Below the pieces are notes generated by a model. The model was not told the DNA's origin and searched no databases. It was given only the letters and a program-made list of their open reading frames with translations. A stretch of DNA of 15,673 nucleotides from Thermomicrobiales bacterium (GTDB lineage: Bacteria; Chloroflexota; Chloroflexia; Thermomicrobiales; UBA6265): contig JAUJMG010000062.1 of assembly GCA_030446955.1 (NCBI GenBank), forward strand, positions 1 to 15,673. The letters run 5' to 3'. Below are positions 7,647 through 14,961 of the stretch, piece by piece. The position numbers and the translations under genes were made by a program. Position 1 is the first letter of the stretch; each line of letters opens with the position of its first letter.

Positions 7647-7936
7647 CTACCAGACGAACTACCATGGATGGACCGCTGGGCCACTCCCCACAGTCGGTGG
7701 CATCCACCGGATCTTTGGAGAGTGCAGAGAGCGCTTCCGCGTCCAGAAGGAATGGGGGGCGTCGTAAAGGTGGGCGAGTTGCTAGCACCACCGCTATCAC
7801 CGCGCCTTCAACACATCCTCGCGTCCGGAGCCGTTGCACCACGTAGACGCAGTGGACGTGCTGCTCGACGCCTCACAGCTCACGCGTGGGGTTTGGGATC
7901 AGGACTACGGTCAAACCTCATCATGGCGAACGACGA

Positions 7937-7964
7937 CGGCCGGGAGGGGATCCCCTCCCGGCCG
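7937..7964 (-). terminator. Perfect 28-bp palindrome downstream of selC
   Basis: The two 14-base halves (CGGCCGGGAGGGGA and its complement) abut with no unpaired spacer, centred on 7950/7951. It lies 31 nt past the CCA end of selC in the direction of that gene's transcription. As RNA it would fold into a very stable hairpin, so it probably ends or protects the selC transcript. There is no U-run, and it could instead be a protein-binding site. Confidence 0.5.
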
Positions 7965-7994
7965 GTCTACTGCCCGGTTTGGTGTGGCCTGTGT

Positions 7995-8092
7995 TGGCGA
8001 GGGCGCATGGGAGTCGAACCCACCGGCGCCGGGATCACCGACGCCCGCACGGTTTTGAAGACCGGGGAGGCCACCGGGCCCCTTCCGCCCCC
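7995..8092 (-). tRNA. selC: Selenocysteine tRNA (anticodon UCA)
   Basis: A 98-nt tRNA that inserts selenocysteine at UGA codons with SelA, SelB and SelD. On the minus strand the order is as follows. The acceptor 5' strand GGGGGCGG is followed by AA and a 6-bp D stem (GGGGCC/GGCCTC, loop CGGT). The anticodon loop is CTTCAAA in a CGGT/ACCG stem. An 8-bp variable arm (GGCGTCGG/CCGGCGCC, loop TGATC) is followed by the T arm GTGGG-TTCGACT-CCCAT. Then come the acceptor 3' strand GCGCCCTC, discriminator G and an encoded CCA. The long D stem, long variable arm and TTCGACT loop are diagnostic of bacterial tRNA-Sec. Oddities: the eighth acceptor pair is G-G, one G.T occurs in the acceptor, and there is a C-U mismatch low in the anticodon stem. 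It lies 48 nt after the recQ stop on the same strand. Confidence 0.92.
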
Positions 8093-8121
8093 AGGGATCC
8101 CTCGCCGATCCGGGGAATTCG

Positions 8122-8130
8122 AGTCTAGCA
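8122..8130 (-). promoter_or_regulatory. Possible extended -10 element for selC
   Basis: On the minus strand TGCTAGACT matches the extended -10 pattern TGnTAnnnT, in the 48-bp gap between the recQ stop and selC and about 30 nt before the tRNA 5' end. No clear -35 accompanies it. selC could alternatively be transcribed through from recQ. Confidence 0.3.
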
Positions 8131-8140
8131 CAGCCAGCTG

Positions 8141-11100
8141 CTACGCCTCGGACGTGAGCGCCAAGATCTCGTCGCCGTACTTCTCCACCCGGGCCGGGCC
8201 GAACCCGGGCAGGTTGGCGAGGGCAACGTGGCTGAGCGGTCGGGATTGAGCGACGGCGAGCAGCATGTTGTTGTGTGCCAGGACATACGGTGGTACGGCG
8301 TCTGCCGACGCCCGGTTTCGCCGCCAGGCATGAAGGCGTTGGAGCAGCGCCTCGGCGGCTGCATCCAGTGTCTCCTCCGTCGGTTCCCCGGCGCTCGCTG
8401 ACCCGACACCGGCCCGATGAACCGGCTTGGCCGGCGTCTGATAGGCAGCAAGATCCTCGACTCTCGCATTGCCGCCCTGCTCCGTGAGCCGGATGAGCTT
8501 GAACTCGTGGTCCATATCCCGAAAGAGGTAGTCGTCCGCGACCAGCCGGTCGATCAGCGATTCGACCTTGCTCCGGCTGAGGTGCGCAAGCACCCCGAAC
8601 GAGGCCGAGCGGTCGGCGCGCACGCGGCTTTCGACTGATCCCACGAGCAGCTTGGCCAAGCCGGTCTTTCCCATCGGGAAGGGGAGGCTGCGGACCGCCT
8701 CAACGACCGCGAAGGCGTCGTTCTCGGGACGCTGGGGCGCTTCTTCCCGGCTCCGAGAGCGACGCTCGTCCTTTCCCGGTTGCCTGGCAGCTACGCCGAG
8801 AACGCGAGTCACTGCAGAACCGGTGCAGACATCGCAGGCCGTCCGGCAGGCATCCAATGCCTCACCAAGATGTGCGGCCAGTAGCGCATGGCGGCACCGA
8901 TTGCCGGCCGCGTAGCCCATGACCTGCTTGATTCGCCGCTGGGCGTCGGCACGGGACCGCTCCAGAACCCTGCTGAGTTGAGAGGCTGCATCGGATCCAG
9001 CCGGCAAGAGCTCCAGGCAGACCGCGCGGCGTTCGTCCCGTACGATGACATCGGGCTGCGCTCCGAGCAGCCGATCTAGCTCGGACGGGGAGAGCCCCAG
9101 GCTGTTGCAGGCGTCGGCTGTGTGGATGGTGGCCGTCCCATGCTCTAACCCGTCGAGCCCCGCGTAGGCGCGGAGGCGTTGCCAGGTGGGATCACCATCA
9201 CTGGTTTCGGGCTGGGTTGAGGCTCGGAGAGTCTGCCGCAGGGAGCGAGCGATCGGAGCGTCTGGGTGGCGGCGGAGTAGGCCCGCCTCCTCCAGAATGC
9301 CGAGCGCCACTCGCGGGTCCGCCGTGTCCTCCTGATCGTCGGAATCCGCGGGGGGGAGCAGGTTCGCCGGATCGACTACAGCCCAGCGGCCGGAGGCAGT
9401 CCGTGCGAGACCGGCATAGACACGACGCAGGATGCCGATATCTAACTCGTCCCGGCGAGCGAGGCGGTTCAGGCTGGCCTGGTCGGTCGGCGAGACAAGC
9501 AGGACACATCGCGCGGGCTTGCCGTCGCGACCGGCGCGCCCGGACTCCTGAGCGTAGGCCTCCAGGGACTTGGGCGGGCTGAGGTGGACGATAAACCGCA
9601 CATCTGCCTTGTCGACGCCCATGCCGAAGGCCACCGTCGCCACGACGACGCGGATTTGTCCGGCCATGAAACGTTCCTGGTTTCGGGCCCGGATCGCCGG
9701 ATCAAGGCCGGCGTGGTAGGGAATGGCTGACACGCCGCGGTCTCGCAGCACCCCGGCGATCGCTTCGGCGTCCTTGCGTGACGACACGTAGACGATGCCG
9801 GCTCCGCGCTCCGATCGGCAAATGTCCAGGACCTTCGCGACCTTCGCCTCCCGGTTAGCAAGGCGGTGCGCTTCGTAGAAGAGGTTGGGGCGAAACAGGC
9901 TAATGCGGACGCGATCGAGTTCCCGGCCTAGGCCACCGGCGATGGCACGCGCCATCGCCGGGGTCGCGGTGGCGGTGATGGCGAGTACGGGCGGCTCGCC
10001 CAGTTCCGGGAGAGACTTGGGGATCGTGAGATAGTCCGGCCGAAAGTCGTGCCCCCACAGGCTGATGCAGTGAGCCTCATCGATCACGACGAGGGAGACA
10101 CCCGCGCTCCGCAGGGCGCGGAGAAAGGCGTGATGTCGTAATCGCTCGGGCGCCACGTAGACGAGCTTGTAGGCGCCGGCGGCCAGTTCGTCCAGCCGTC
10201 GGCGTTGCTCCTCGGGTGTCAGGGTGCTGTTCATCAACACGGTTCGCTCCCGCACCGCCGGGGGGAGCGACTCCACCTGGTCCTTCATCAGAGCGATCAG
10301 CGGGGAGATGACGAGCGTGACGCCGTCAAGCAGCATGGCGGGAAGCTGGAACGTGAGGGATTTGCCGGCTCCTGTCGGCATAGTGGCCAGGGTGTCCATT
10401 CCGGACAAGACGTTGGCGATCACGGCGGCCTGGCCGCGGCGCAGGGCTGCGTGACCGAAGAGATGCCGAAGGGCGTCAAGCGCGCCGGGGTGAATCTGGT
10501 CCAGATCCGGGTCTTCCGAGAAGGTGGCCAACTCCCTGTAAGCAGGGTCGACCTCGATGCTTTCTCCAGCCTTGCGGCCATCGGGGCCGGGTGAAGCCGG
10601 TGGCCGAGGTGCCGTTCCCGCCTGAATCACCACGGGGTCATCGGTTTCGGCTTCATCTCCCAGCGCGGCACGAGCCTGAGCGAGCAGGGCCGCGACCCGC
10701 GCCGCCTCCGCACGGTTCTGTCGATCGTAGAGGCTGGAGGCAAGATCGGCGTCGTCAAGATCCGCGGCGATGCCGGCGGCGAGGCCGAGTTGTGCAGCCG
10801 ACATCATCTCGTCGGATGCAGCGAGGGCGCGGTCTAGGTACTCGGCGGCTTGCGGAGAGTCGCTATCGTCGAGCGCCAGACGGGCAAGCGCGAGGAGAGA
10901 CGGGACATGGTCTTGTCGGTCTGCAAGGAGCCGCTGGTGGTGGACGTGCTTCGCTGTTGGGTCGCCACCGGCGTAGGCGATGTCCACCGCAAGAGCGATG
11001 ACGGTCGTCAAGGTGGGATGGTTCTGGGAGAGGTCGCTGCTGATGGCGCGCGCCGCTTCCAGGTCGCCGTGCTCTAGATGAAAGCGAGCAAGGGCGATCC

Positions 11101-11446
11101 AAGCCGTGGCGGACGGGGCGCGGGCGATCCGTTCCTTAAGCAGGGACAACGCCGTTTCGTGCCGGCCGGCCGCGAAGGCAAGCCGGGCTCGCTCTTCAAG
11201 AAGCCGGATGCCCTCTCCTCCCTCGGCTTCGATTGCGTCGAGCAGGGTCTCGGCGCCCTCGATGTCACCCGCCGCTCGCTGGGCGGCGACGATCGCCCAA
11301 CGCAACTTGGCAGGCAAACGCACGGCCTCGTGGGCCGCGAGTGGGAAGGATCCCCGAGGATGACGGAGGGGCGAGGACGGCGAGTCTGCGGTGCCGGCCC
11401 CCAGTATTGAAGCAGACGGCGAGGGGATGTCGGCAGCGGCCGTCAA
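8141..11446 (-). CDS. recQ: RecQ-family ATP-dependent DNA helicase with N-terminal TPR-like extension
   Basis: A 1101-aa 3'-5' superfamily 2 DNA helicase expected to act in recombination and replication-fork repair. The TTG start has AGGAG 8 nt upstream. Residues about 45-265 are Ala/Leu-rich helical repeats of TPR type (for example GDIEGAETLLDAIEAEGGEG, GDLEAARAISSDLSQNHP). A linker follows, then the helicase core: Walker A MPTGAGKS (356-363), DEAH box (456-459), the aromatic loop SLWGHDFRPDY, TATATP, and motif VI QESGRAGRDG (633-642). The zinc site is Cys851, Cys867, Cys871 and Cys874. A winged-helix RQC domain (about 911-995) and a C-terminal HRDC domain (about 1025-1098, with LANLPGFGPARVEKYG) complete a full RecQ. 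Typical bacterial RecQ is about 600-720 aa, so the N-terminal extension and enlarged RQC region are unusual. The C-terminal end lies 48 nt from selC. Confidence 0.93.
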   Translation of the reverse strand: MTAAADIPSPSASILGAGTADSPSSPLRHPRGSFPLAAHEAVRLPAKLRWAIVAAQRAAGDIEGAETLLDAIEAEGGEGIRLLEERARLAFAAGRHETALSLLKERIARAPSATAWIALARFHLEHGDLEAARAISSDLSQNHPTLTTVIALAVDIAYAGGDPTAKHVHHQRLLADRQDHVPSLLALARLALDDSDSPQAAEYLDRALAASDEMMSAAQLGLAAGIAADLDDADLASSLYDRQNRAEAARVAALLAQARAALGDEAETDDPVVIQAGTAPRPPASPGPDGRKAGESIEVDPAYRELATFSEDPDLDQIHPGALDALRHLFGHAALRRGQAAVIANVLSGMDTLATMPTGAGKSLTFQLPAMLLDGVTLVISPLIALMKDQVESLPPAVRERTVLMNSTLTPEEQRRRLDELAAGAYKLVYVAPERLRHHAFLRALRSAGVSLVVIDEAHCISLWGHDFRPDYLTIPKSLPELGEPPVLAITATATPAMARAIAGGLGRELDRVRISLFRPNLFYEAHRLANREAKVAKVLDICRSERGAGIVYVSSRKDAEAIAGVLRDRGVSAIPYHAGLDPAIRARNQERFMAGQIRVVVATVAFGMGVDKADVRFIVHLSPPKSLEAYAQESGRAGRDGKPARCVLLVSPTDQASLNRLARRDELDIGILRRVYAGLARTASGRWAVVDPANLLPPADSDDQEDTADPRVALGILEEAGLLRRHPDAPIARSLRQTLRASTQPETSDGDPTWQRLRAYAGLDGLEHGTATIHTADACNSLGLSPSELDRLLGAQPDVIVRDERRAVCLELLPAGSDAASQLSRVLERSRADAQRRIKQVMGYAAGNRCRHALLAAHLGEALDACRTACDVCTGSAVTRVLGVAARQPGKDERRSRSREEAPQRPENDAFAVVEAVRSLPFPMGKTGLAKLLVGSVESRVRADRSASFGVLAHLSRSKVESLIDRLVADDYLFRDMDHEFKLIRLTEQGGNARVEDLAAYQTPAKPVHRAGVGSASAGEPTEETLDAAAEALLQRLHAWRRNRASADAVPPYVLAHNNMLLAVAQSRPLSHVALANLPGFGPARVEKYGDEILALTSEA

Positions 11447-11485
11447 AGGAAGAACTCCTGTCCGGACAGAACGGGTGTTTCCATA

Positions 11486-11491
11486 AGTATA
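11486..11491 (-). promoter_or_regulatory. Candidate -10 of the recQ promoter
   Basis: TATACT on the minus strand, about 40 nt before the TTG start, is a five-of-six match to the -10 consensus TATAAT. The spot 16-18 bp further upstream (CTCAGT/GCTCAG) is a poor -35. It lies in the 177-bp divergent region shared with the gene at 11624. Confidence 0.4.
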
Positions 11492-11623
11492 GCGCAGGCC
11501 ATTCCGGACTGAGCGGCGGGTCGACCTCCTTGGGCGACACCAGCCTGCCTTGCCGGCGAAACAACCGATAAGATCTTCGCCATGGGATGATGCCGGTATT
11601 CTGAGTTGCGCTGGGGAGAATCG

Positions 11624-12445
11624 GTGCAGGTCGACGCAGATGGGCTGGCTGGGCCGCTAGAGGCGCGATGGACGCTCTACACGGTAGGCCGGGCCTCGGT
11701 GGAGTCGAGCGAAGGCGGACTACGGCTCCGCACGGTCGATGCACGGGAGTCGGCGCTCGCCGATGCCCAGATCGATGACTACCATGGCCGGGCTCGTAGG
11801 GCGTTGCCATGGGTGCCGCCACTTCGATTGACCGTGCGGGCTCGCTGGTCACACCCATCGGCTGCGTTACGCGGCACAACAGGATTCGGATTCTGGAACG
11901 ATCCCATCAATGCGCAGGGTCGTTTTGCCGCTGCCCCGAACGCGCTCTGGTTTTTCCATGCATCGGAGCCGTCCAGGATGCGGCTGCGGAGGGATAGTGT
12001 GGGGCATGGCCTGGTGGCGGCTGCGATGCGAGCTGATGCCGTGAGCCCCGCACTCCTGACGGCCGGCAACCTTGCTCTCCGAATCCCCGGAATCGACCGC
12101 ATCGCCGGTCAGATCGGTCGGAGCCGGATGGGGGGAGGCGACATGCTCCTACGGGTGGATCTCAACCTCACCGCCTGGCACGACTATGTCCTGGATTGGC
12201 GTCGAGATGGGGCGGTCTTTGCCGTGGACGGAGCGGAGGCGGCGCGGCTGGAGACGGATGACCTGCCACGAGTCTGCCTGGGTTTCGTCGCCTGGATCGA
12301 CAACAATTGGGCTGCGCTGGGCGACGAGGGCCGTTATCGGGCAGGACGCTTGGATGCGCCAGGTGTGCAAGGGCTGGAGATCGCTCGAATCGCAATCGAG
12401 GACGATGGGTCTGAGATCCGGACGCACAAGTGGCACGAGCGCTGA
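11624..12445 (+). CDS. Conserved hypothetical, probable concanavalin A-like fold
   Basis: A 273-aa protein without signal peptide or membrane segment. GTG 11624 is chosen because GGGGAG sits about 6 nt before it; an in-frame TTG at 11606 has no ribosome site. The pattern of beta strands, the aromatic segment GFGFWND (87-93), ALWFFHASEPS (107-117), and above all WHDYVLDWRRDGAVFAVDG (185-203) followed by a conserved FVAWIDNNWA (221-230) resembles the laminarinase/GH16-type jelly roll. In that fold the WHxYxxxW strand precedes a VDG turn. The GH16 catalytic ExDxxE signature is not evident, so an enzymatic role is not claimed; it may be a ligand-binding or structural relative. It diverges from recQ and is followed after 81 bp by a small membrane protein gene. 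Substrate unknown. Confidence 0.65.
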   Translation: MQVDADGLAGPLEARWTLYTVGRASVESSEGGLRLRTVDARESALADAQIDDYHGRARRALPWVPPLRLTVRARWSHPSAALRGTTGFGFWNDPINAQGRFAAAPNALWFFHASEPSRMRLRRDSVGHGLVAAAMRADAVSPALLTAGNLALRIPGIDRIAGQIGRSRMGGGDMLLRVDLNLTAWHDYVLDWRRDGAVFAVDGAEAARLETDDLPRVCLGFVAWIDNNWAALGDEGRYRAGRLDAPGVQGLEIARIAIEDDGSEIRTHKWHER

Positions 12446-12526
12446 CGTGGAGCGGGGCCGTGTCGTACCCTGAGGAGGCAACGCTCTCCGGGTCGCGCGC
12501 GTAGAGCGGAGGAAGAGGGGACGGTC

Positions 12527-12808
12527 ATGGCACAACAACGGTTTTTCGATCTCTGGACCCGGACCAAGTGGTCGCGTTACGCGTTCGTGGCCGGACTGCT
12601 GATTGGGATTTTTCTGGGCTGGTTCTTCCACGGGGTCGTCTCGTTCGTCTGGCGCTTCTTCTTTGTCCTGCTCTTGCTCGTGCCACTGATCGTGGTTGGC
12701 ATTGGCTGGTACCGGATCTCGCGCCGGCGCAACACCGTCGCGACGACCGACGAGGTGGTCATCTACCCGGCACCCCGGCGCGAGCGCGACCGCTTCCGGG
12801 AGGAATAA
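12527..12808 (+). CDS. Small two-TM membrane protein
   Basis: A 93-aa protein with two hydrophobic segments (about 18-38 and 41-63) joined by a very short aromatic turn. A basic cytoplasmic stop (SRRRN) and a charged tail ending RERDRFREE follow. The ATG follows GGAGGAAGAGGGG, a strong ribosome site. Helices separated by only a couple of residues imply a tight hairpin with both ends in the cytoplasm. No family is recognised. Its TAA stop lies one base before the probable start of the TauE/SafE gene, whose Shine-Dalgarno is inside its last codons. The two are probably translationally coupled, and the protein may be an accessory to that transporter; this is inferred from linkage only. Confidence 0.75.
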   Translation: MAQQRFFDLWTRTKWSRYAFVAGLLIGIFLGWFFHGVVSFVWRFFFVLLLLVPLIVVGIGWYRISRRRNTVATTDEVVIYPAPRRERDRFREE

Positions 12809-12809
12809 G

Positions 12810-13574
12810 CTGGGCGTTATTGTCGCCCTCGCCCTCACCTGCTTTGCACTCGGCCTCCTGCTGGGTTTCGTGGGTGCAGGCGGTGCCGGGCTCGCCGTCG
12901 CACTCCTGACCAGTGTCTTCCGCCTGCCGGTTCACCAGGCCATCGGGACGGCCCTTGCAGCCATGTGCGTCGTCACCGTCGCCGGGGCCTACTCCCACTA
13001 CCGGGAGGGGAACGTTGCACCGCGAGTGGGATTGGTGGTTGGCCTCGCAGGGATGATCGGGGCGGTGGCGGGCGCGAACCTGGGCCAAGCGGTGCCGGAG
13101 GATGAGTTGAAGCTTGCCGCCGGTTTCGGGCTCTGGGTGCTCGCGGCATTGGTCTGGGTGCGAACGAGGCATGCGGATCGGGTGGTAGAGGCGGCGTCCG
13201 ACCTGCGGCGCTCCGCCGATCGTCAACTTGCGGCGTCGGTCGGGCTCGGTCTCACAGGGGGTGCCGTGTCAGCGTTCCTCGGGGTGGGGATGGCGCCGTT
13301 CCTTCAGCTCGGGTTGTTGGCGGTGCTCAAGCTGCCGCTGCGACAAACCGTCGGCACGGCGATGCTGACGCTGGTCTTTATCAGCCTGAGCGGGTCAATT
13401 TCGCTGGCGCTGCACGGGGATGTCTCCGTGTCTCACCTTATTGGCACCACAGTCGGGCTCGCGTCCGGGTCGTTTCTCGGTGCCCGGTACACCCGTCGAG
13501 CACCCCGGGATGTTTTGCGCTTCGCGGTCGTGACGACGCCCTTCATCGCCGGGTCCATGCTCATCCTGCTGTAG
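12810..13574 (+). CDS. TauE/SafE (TSUP/DUF81) family membrane transporter
   Basis: A polytopic inner-membrane protein of about 254 aa, the usual TSUP size. Related proteins export sulfite, sulfoacetate or other organosulfonates and some act on other anions; the substrate here is unknown. Two homologous halves are visible: GLLLGFVGAGGAGLAVALL...LPVHQAIGTALAAM and GLTGGAVSAFLGVGMAPFL...LPLRQTVGTAMLTL. This is the internal duplication typical of the family, with a basic/charged loop between them. The frame is open upstream, but that part is just the +1 shadow of the preceding gene. With GGGAGGAA at 12798-12804 the best-placed start is CTG 12810 (ATT 12819 is the next option); no in-frame ATG, GTG or TTG precedes the first helix. 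Coupled to the small membrane gene by a one-base gap. Confidence 0.87.
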   Translation: MGVIVALALTCFALGLLLGFVGAGGAGLAVALLTSVFRLPVHQAIGTALAAMCVVTVAGAYSHYREGNVAPRVGLVVGLAGMIGAVAGANLGQAVPEDELKLAAGFGLWVLAALVWVRTRHADRVVEAASDLRRSADRQLAASVGLGLTGGAVSAFLGVGMAPFLQLGLLAVLKLPLRQTVGTAMLTLVFISLSGSISLALHGDVSVSHLIGTTVGLASGSFLGARYTRRAPRDVLRFAVVTTPFIAGSMLILL

Positions 13575-13726
13575 GGCAGTCGCAGGGCAGAAGACGTTTG
13601 GGGGCGGCCGCTCCGGACGAGCCGCTCCCTCACGAAGTCATCTGGGTACACTTGTCCCATTCCGGCTGGCGGTCTGCCTCCCTCACGAGGCACCGCCAAG
13701 AGACGCTGAGCTTGAAGGAGTTAACT

Positions 13727-14038
13727 ATGGCGGCGGCATTCACCCGGGATGATGTCCGGGAAGGCTTGAAGAACGTTTACGACCCGGAGATCGGGGTCAA
13801 CATCGTCGACCTTGGGCTCGTCTACGACGCCGATATCAGCGACGGCGGCGATGTCCTGGTGACGATGACGCTGACCTCGCTCGGCTGTCCGCTTGGACCA
13901 GTCATCGTCCAGGAGGTCACCAACGCGCTGAAGGACTTGCCAGGAATCGGCACCGCGGACGTCAAGCTCGTCTGGAGCCCGCCCTGGTCGCCAGACATGA
14001 TGAGCGAAGAGGCCAAGGACGAACTGGGTATTTGGTAG
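13727..14038 (+). CDS. MIP18/DUF59 metal-sulfur cluster assembly factor
   Basis: A 103-aa cytoplasmic protein of the MIP18 (PaaD/SufT-like) family, associated with loading or repair of Fe-S clusters on client proteins. The ATG follows AAGGAG at a 6-nt spacing. Diagnostic segments are VYDPEIGVNIVDLGLVYD (17-34), MTLTSLGCPLGPVI (47-60) with the reactive Cys54, and the C-terminal VWSPPWSPDMMSEEAKDELG (82-101). Length matches the stand-alone bacterial form. A 152-bp gap separates it from the transporter gene, and no suf or phenylacetate genes are near, so a housekeeping role in cluster maturation is favoured over a PaaD-type pathway role. Confidence 0.92.
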   Translation: MAAAFTRDDVREGLKNVYDPEIGVNIVDLGLVYDADISDGGDVLVTMTLTSLGCPLGPVIVQEVTNALKDLPGIGTADVKLVWSPPWSPDMMSEEAKDELGIW

Positions 14039-14073
14039 ACCCGAGCGCCTGCTGCTGCAGGAGATGAAACCTC

Positions 14074-14961
14074 CTACACAGCTTCCCAAGCCGTGTCAGG
14101 ATGAGGCAGAGCCACTCCTCCTCGTGGTGCTCCTTCGAGGCTGAGGAGGAACGGGAGGGCAGCGGCGAGGAAGGCATCCGGGAAGTCTCGGTGGATGCTG
14201 TGGCCGGCATTGGGGATGCGTACCACCTGTGACTGGGAAACGACATCCGCGAAGCGGTCAGCATCCTCTCGCGCCACCATGGAACCGGTGTCAGGATCAC
14301 CATGAATCAGGAGCACCGGTGAGGCAACCGCGTTGAGCGGAGAGATCCGGTCGGCGGGAGTTCTAGGATCAGCTGCTTCGACGCGCAGGTCGACGAACAC
14401 GCCCCGAGCGGTGCTGGTGATCGTCTCTGCCCGACGGCGACAATCGTCCGCTGCCCAGGACGGGTACTGGCGGCCATAGTAGGCAGCGGCCTCGTCGGCG
14501 GAGAGGGCGTTCAAGTCGAGCCAGCCATCGATGGCGGGAAGAACATTCCTGCCGCCACGGAACGAGGTGTCTTCCAGGATGATGCCTGCCGCCTCATCGG
14601 GGTGGGAGACGGCCCAGTGAAGCGTGATGAGGCCGCCTAGGGAGTGGCCAAGGAGGGCAGGACGCTCGAGCCCCAGAGCTGGGAGCAAGGCCGCGAGATC
14701 CGCCGCGTAATCCGGACGGCGGTACCCAGTTGCCGGTTTGCTGGATCGGCCATGCCCCCGAAGATCGACGACGTAGAGGGGGAACCGCTCGGCGAGGGGA
14801 TCAATCACCGGCCACCAGCTCGTGCCCCGACTGCCAACCCCGTGGAGAAGGACGAGAGGCAACGTTCCCGCCGAGATAGCTGTGTATTCCGTGACTGCGA
14901 TGCTAAGTCCGTTTACGCGGACCTGGTGCTCCCTACCGGGCGTGTGAGGAGGAATGGCCAT
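14074..14961 (-). CDS. Alpha/beta-fold hydrolase
   Basis: A 295-aa serine hydrolase. The oxyanion HGVGSRG lies at 40-46, the nucleophile elbow GHSLGG at 105-110 (Ser107), the acid is probably Asp222 in IHGDPDTG, and the base is His254 in IPNAGHSIHRDFP. YVVDLRGHGRSSKP (63-76) is the usual strand-four segment. A helical lid runs about 131-195. No signal peptide, so cytoplasmic. ATG at 14961 has GGAG six bases upstream. The family spans esterases, haloalkane dehalogenases, epoxide hydrolases and C-C hydrolases; no feature here singles one out, though the nucleophile Ser excludes dehalogenase-type Asp chemistry. It is convergent with the MIP18-like gene, 35 bp apart. Confidence 0.92.
   Translation of the reverse strand: MAIPPHTPGREHQVRVNGLSIAVTEYTAISAGTLPLVLLHGVGSRGTSWWPVIDPLAERFPLYVVDLRGHGRSSKPATGYRRPDYAADLAALLPALGLERPALLGHSLGGLITLHWAVSHPDEAAGIILEDTSFRGGRNVLPAIDGWLDLNALSADEAAAYYGRQYPSWAADDCRRRAETITSTARGVFVDLRVEAADPRTPADRISPLNAVASPVLLIHGDPDTGSMVAREDADRFADVVSQSQVVRIPNAGHSIHRDFPDAFLAAALPFLLSLEGAPRGGVALPHPDTAWEAV

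Larger units (their letters stand above)
7550..7994. other. Intergenic region between cyanophycinase and selC
   Basis: No gene is supported in this 445-bp stretch between the convergent cyanophycinase and selC. It contains three dyad structures (7557-7598, 7627-7646, 7937-7964), listed separately. Short open frames across it share no family motif and lack ribosome sites. Confidence 0.6.

Noticed and set aside
7558..7842. Minus-strand 94-aa open frame between cyanophycinase and selC
   Set aside because: It overlaps the terminator-like hairpin and REP-like palindrome and has no ribosome site or family motif.
12696..12809. N-terminal extension of the TauE/SafE frame (reading from 12696)
   Set aside because: It is the shifted reading of the small membrane protein gene, rich in Arg/Ser/Thr and lacking a ribosome site; the TSUP fold begins right after 12810.
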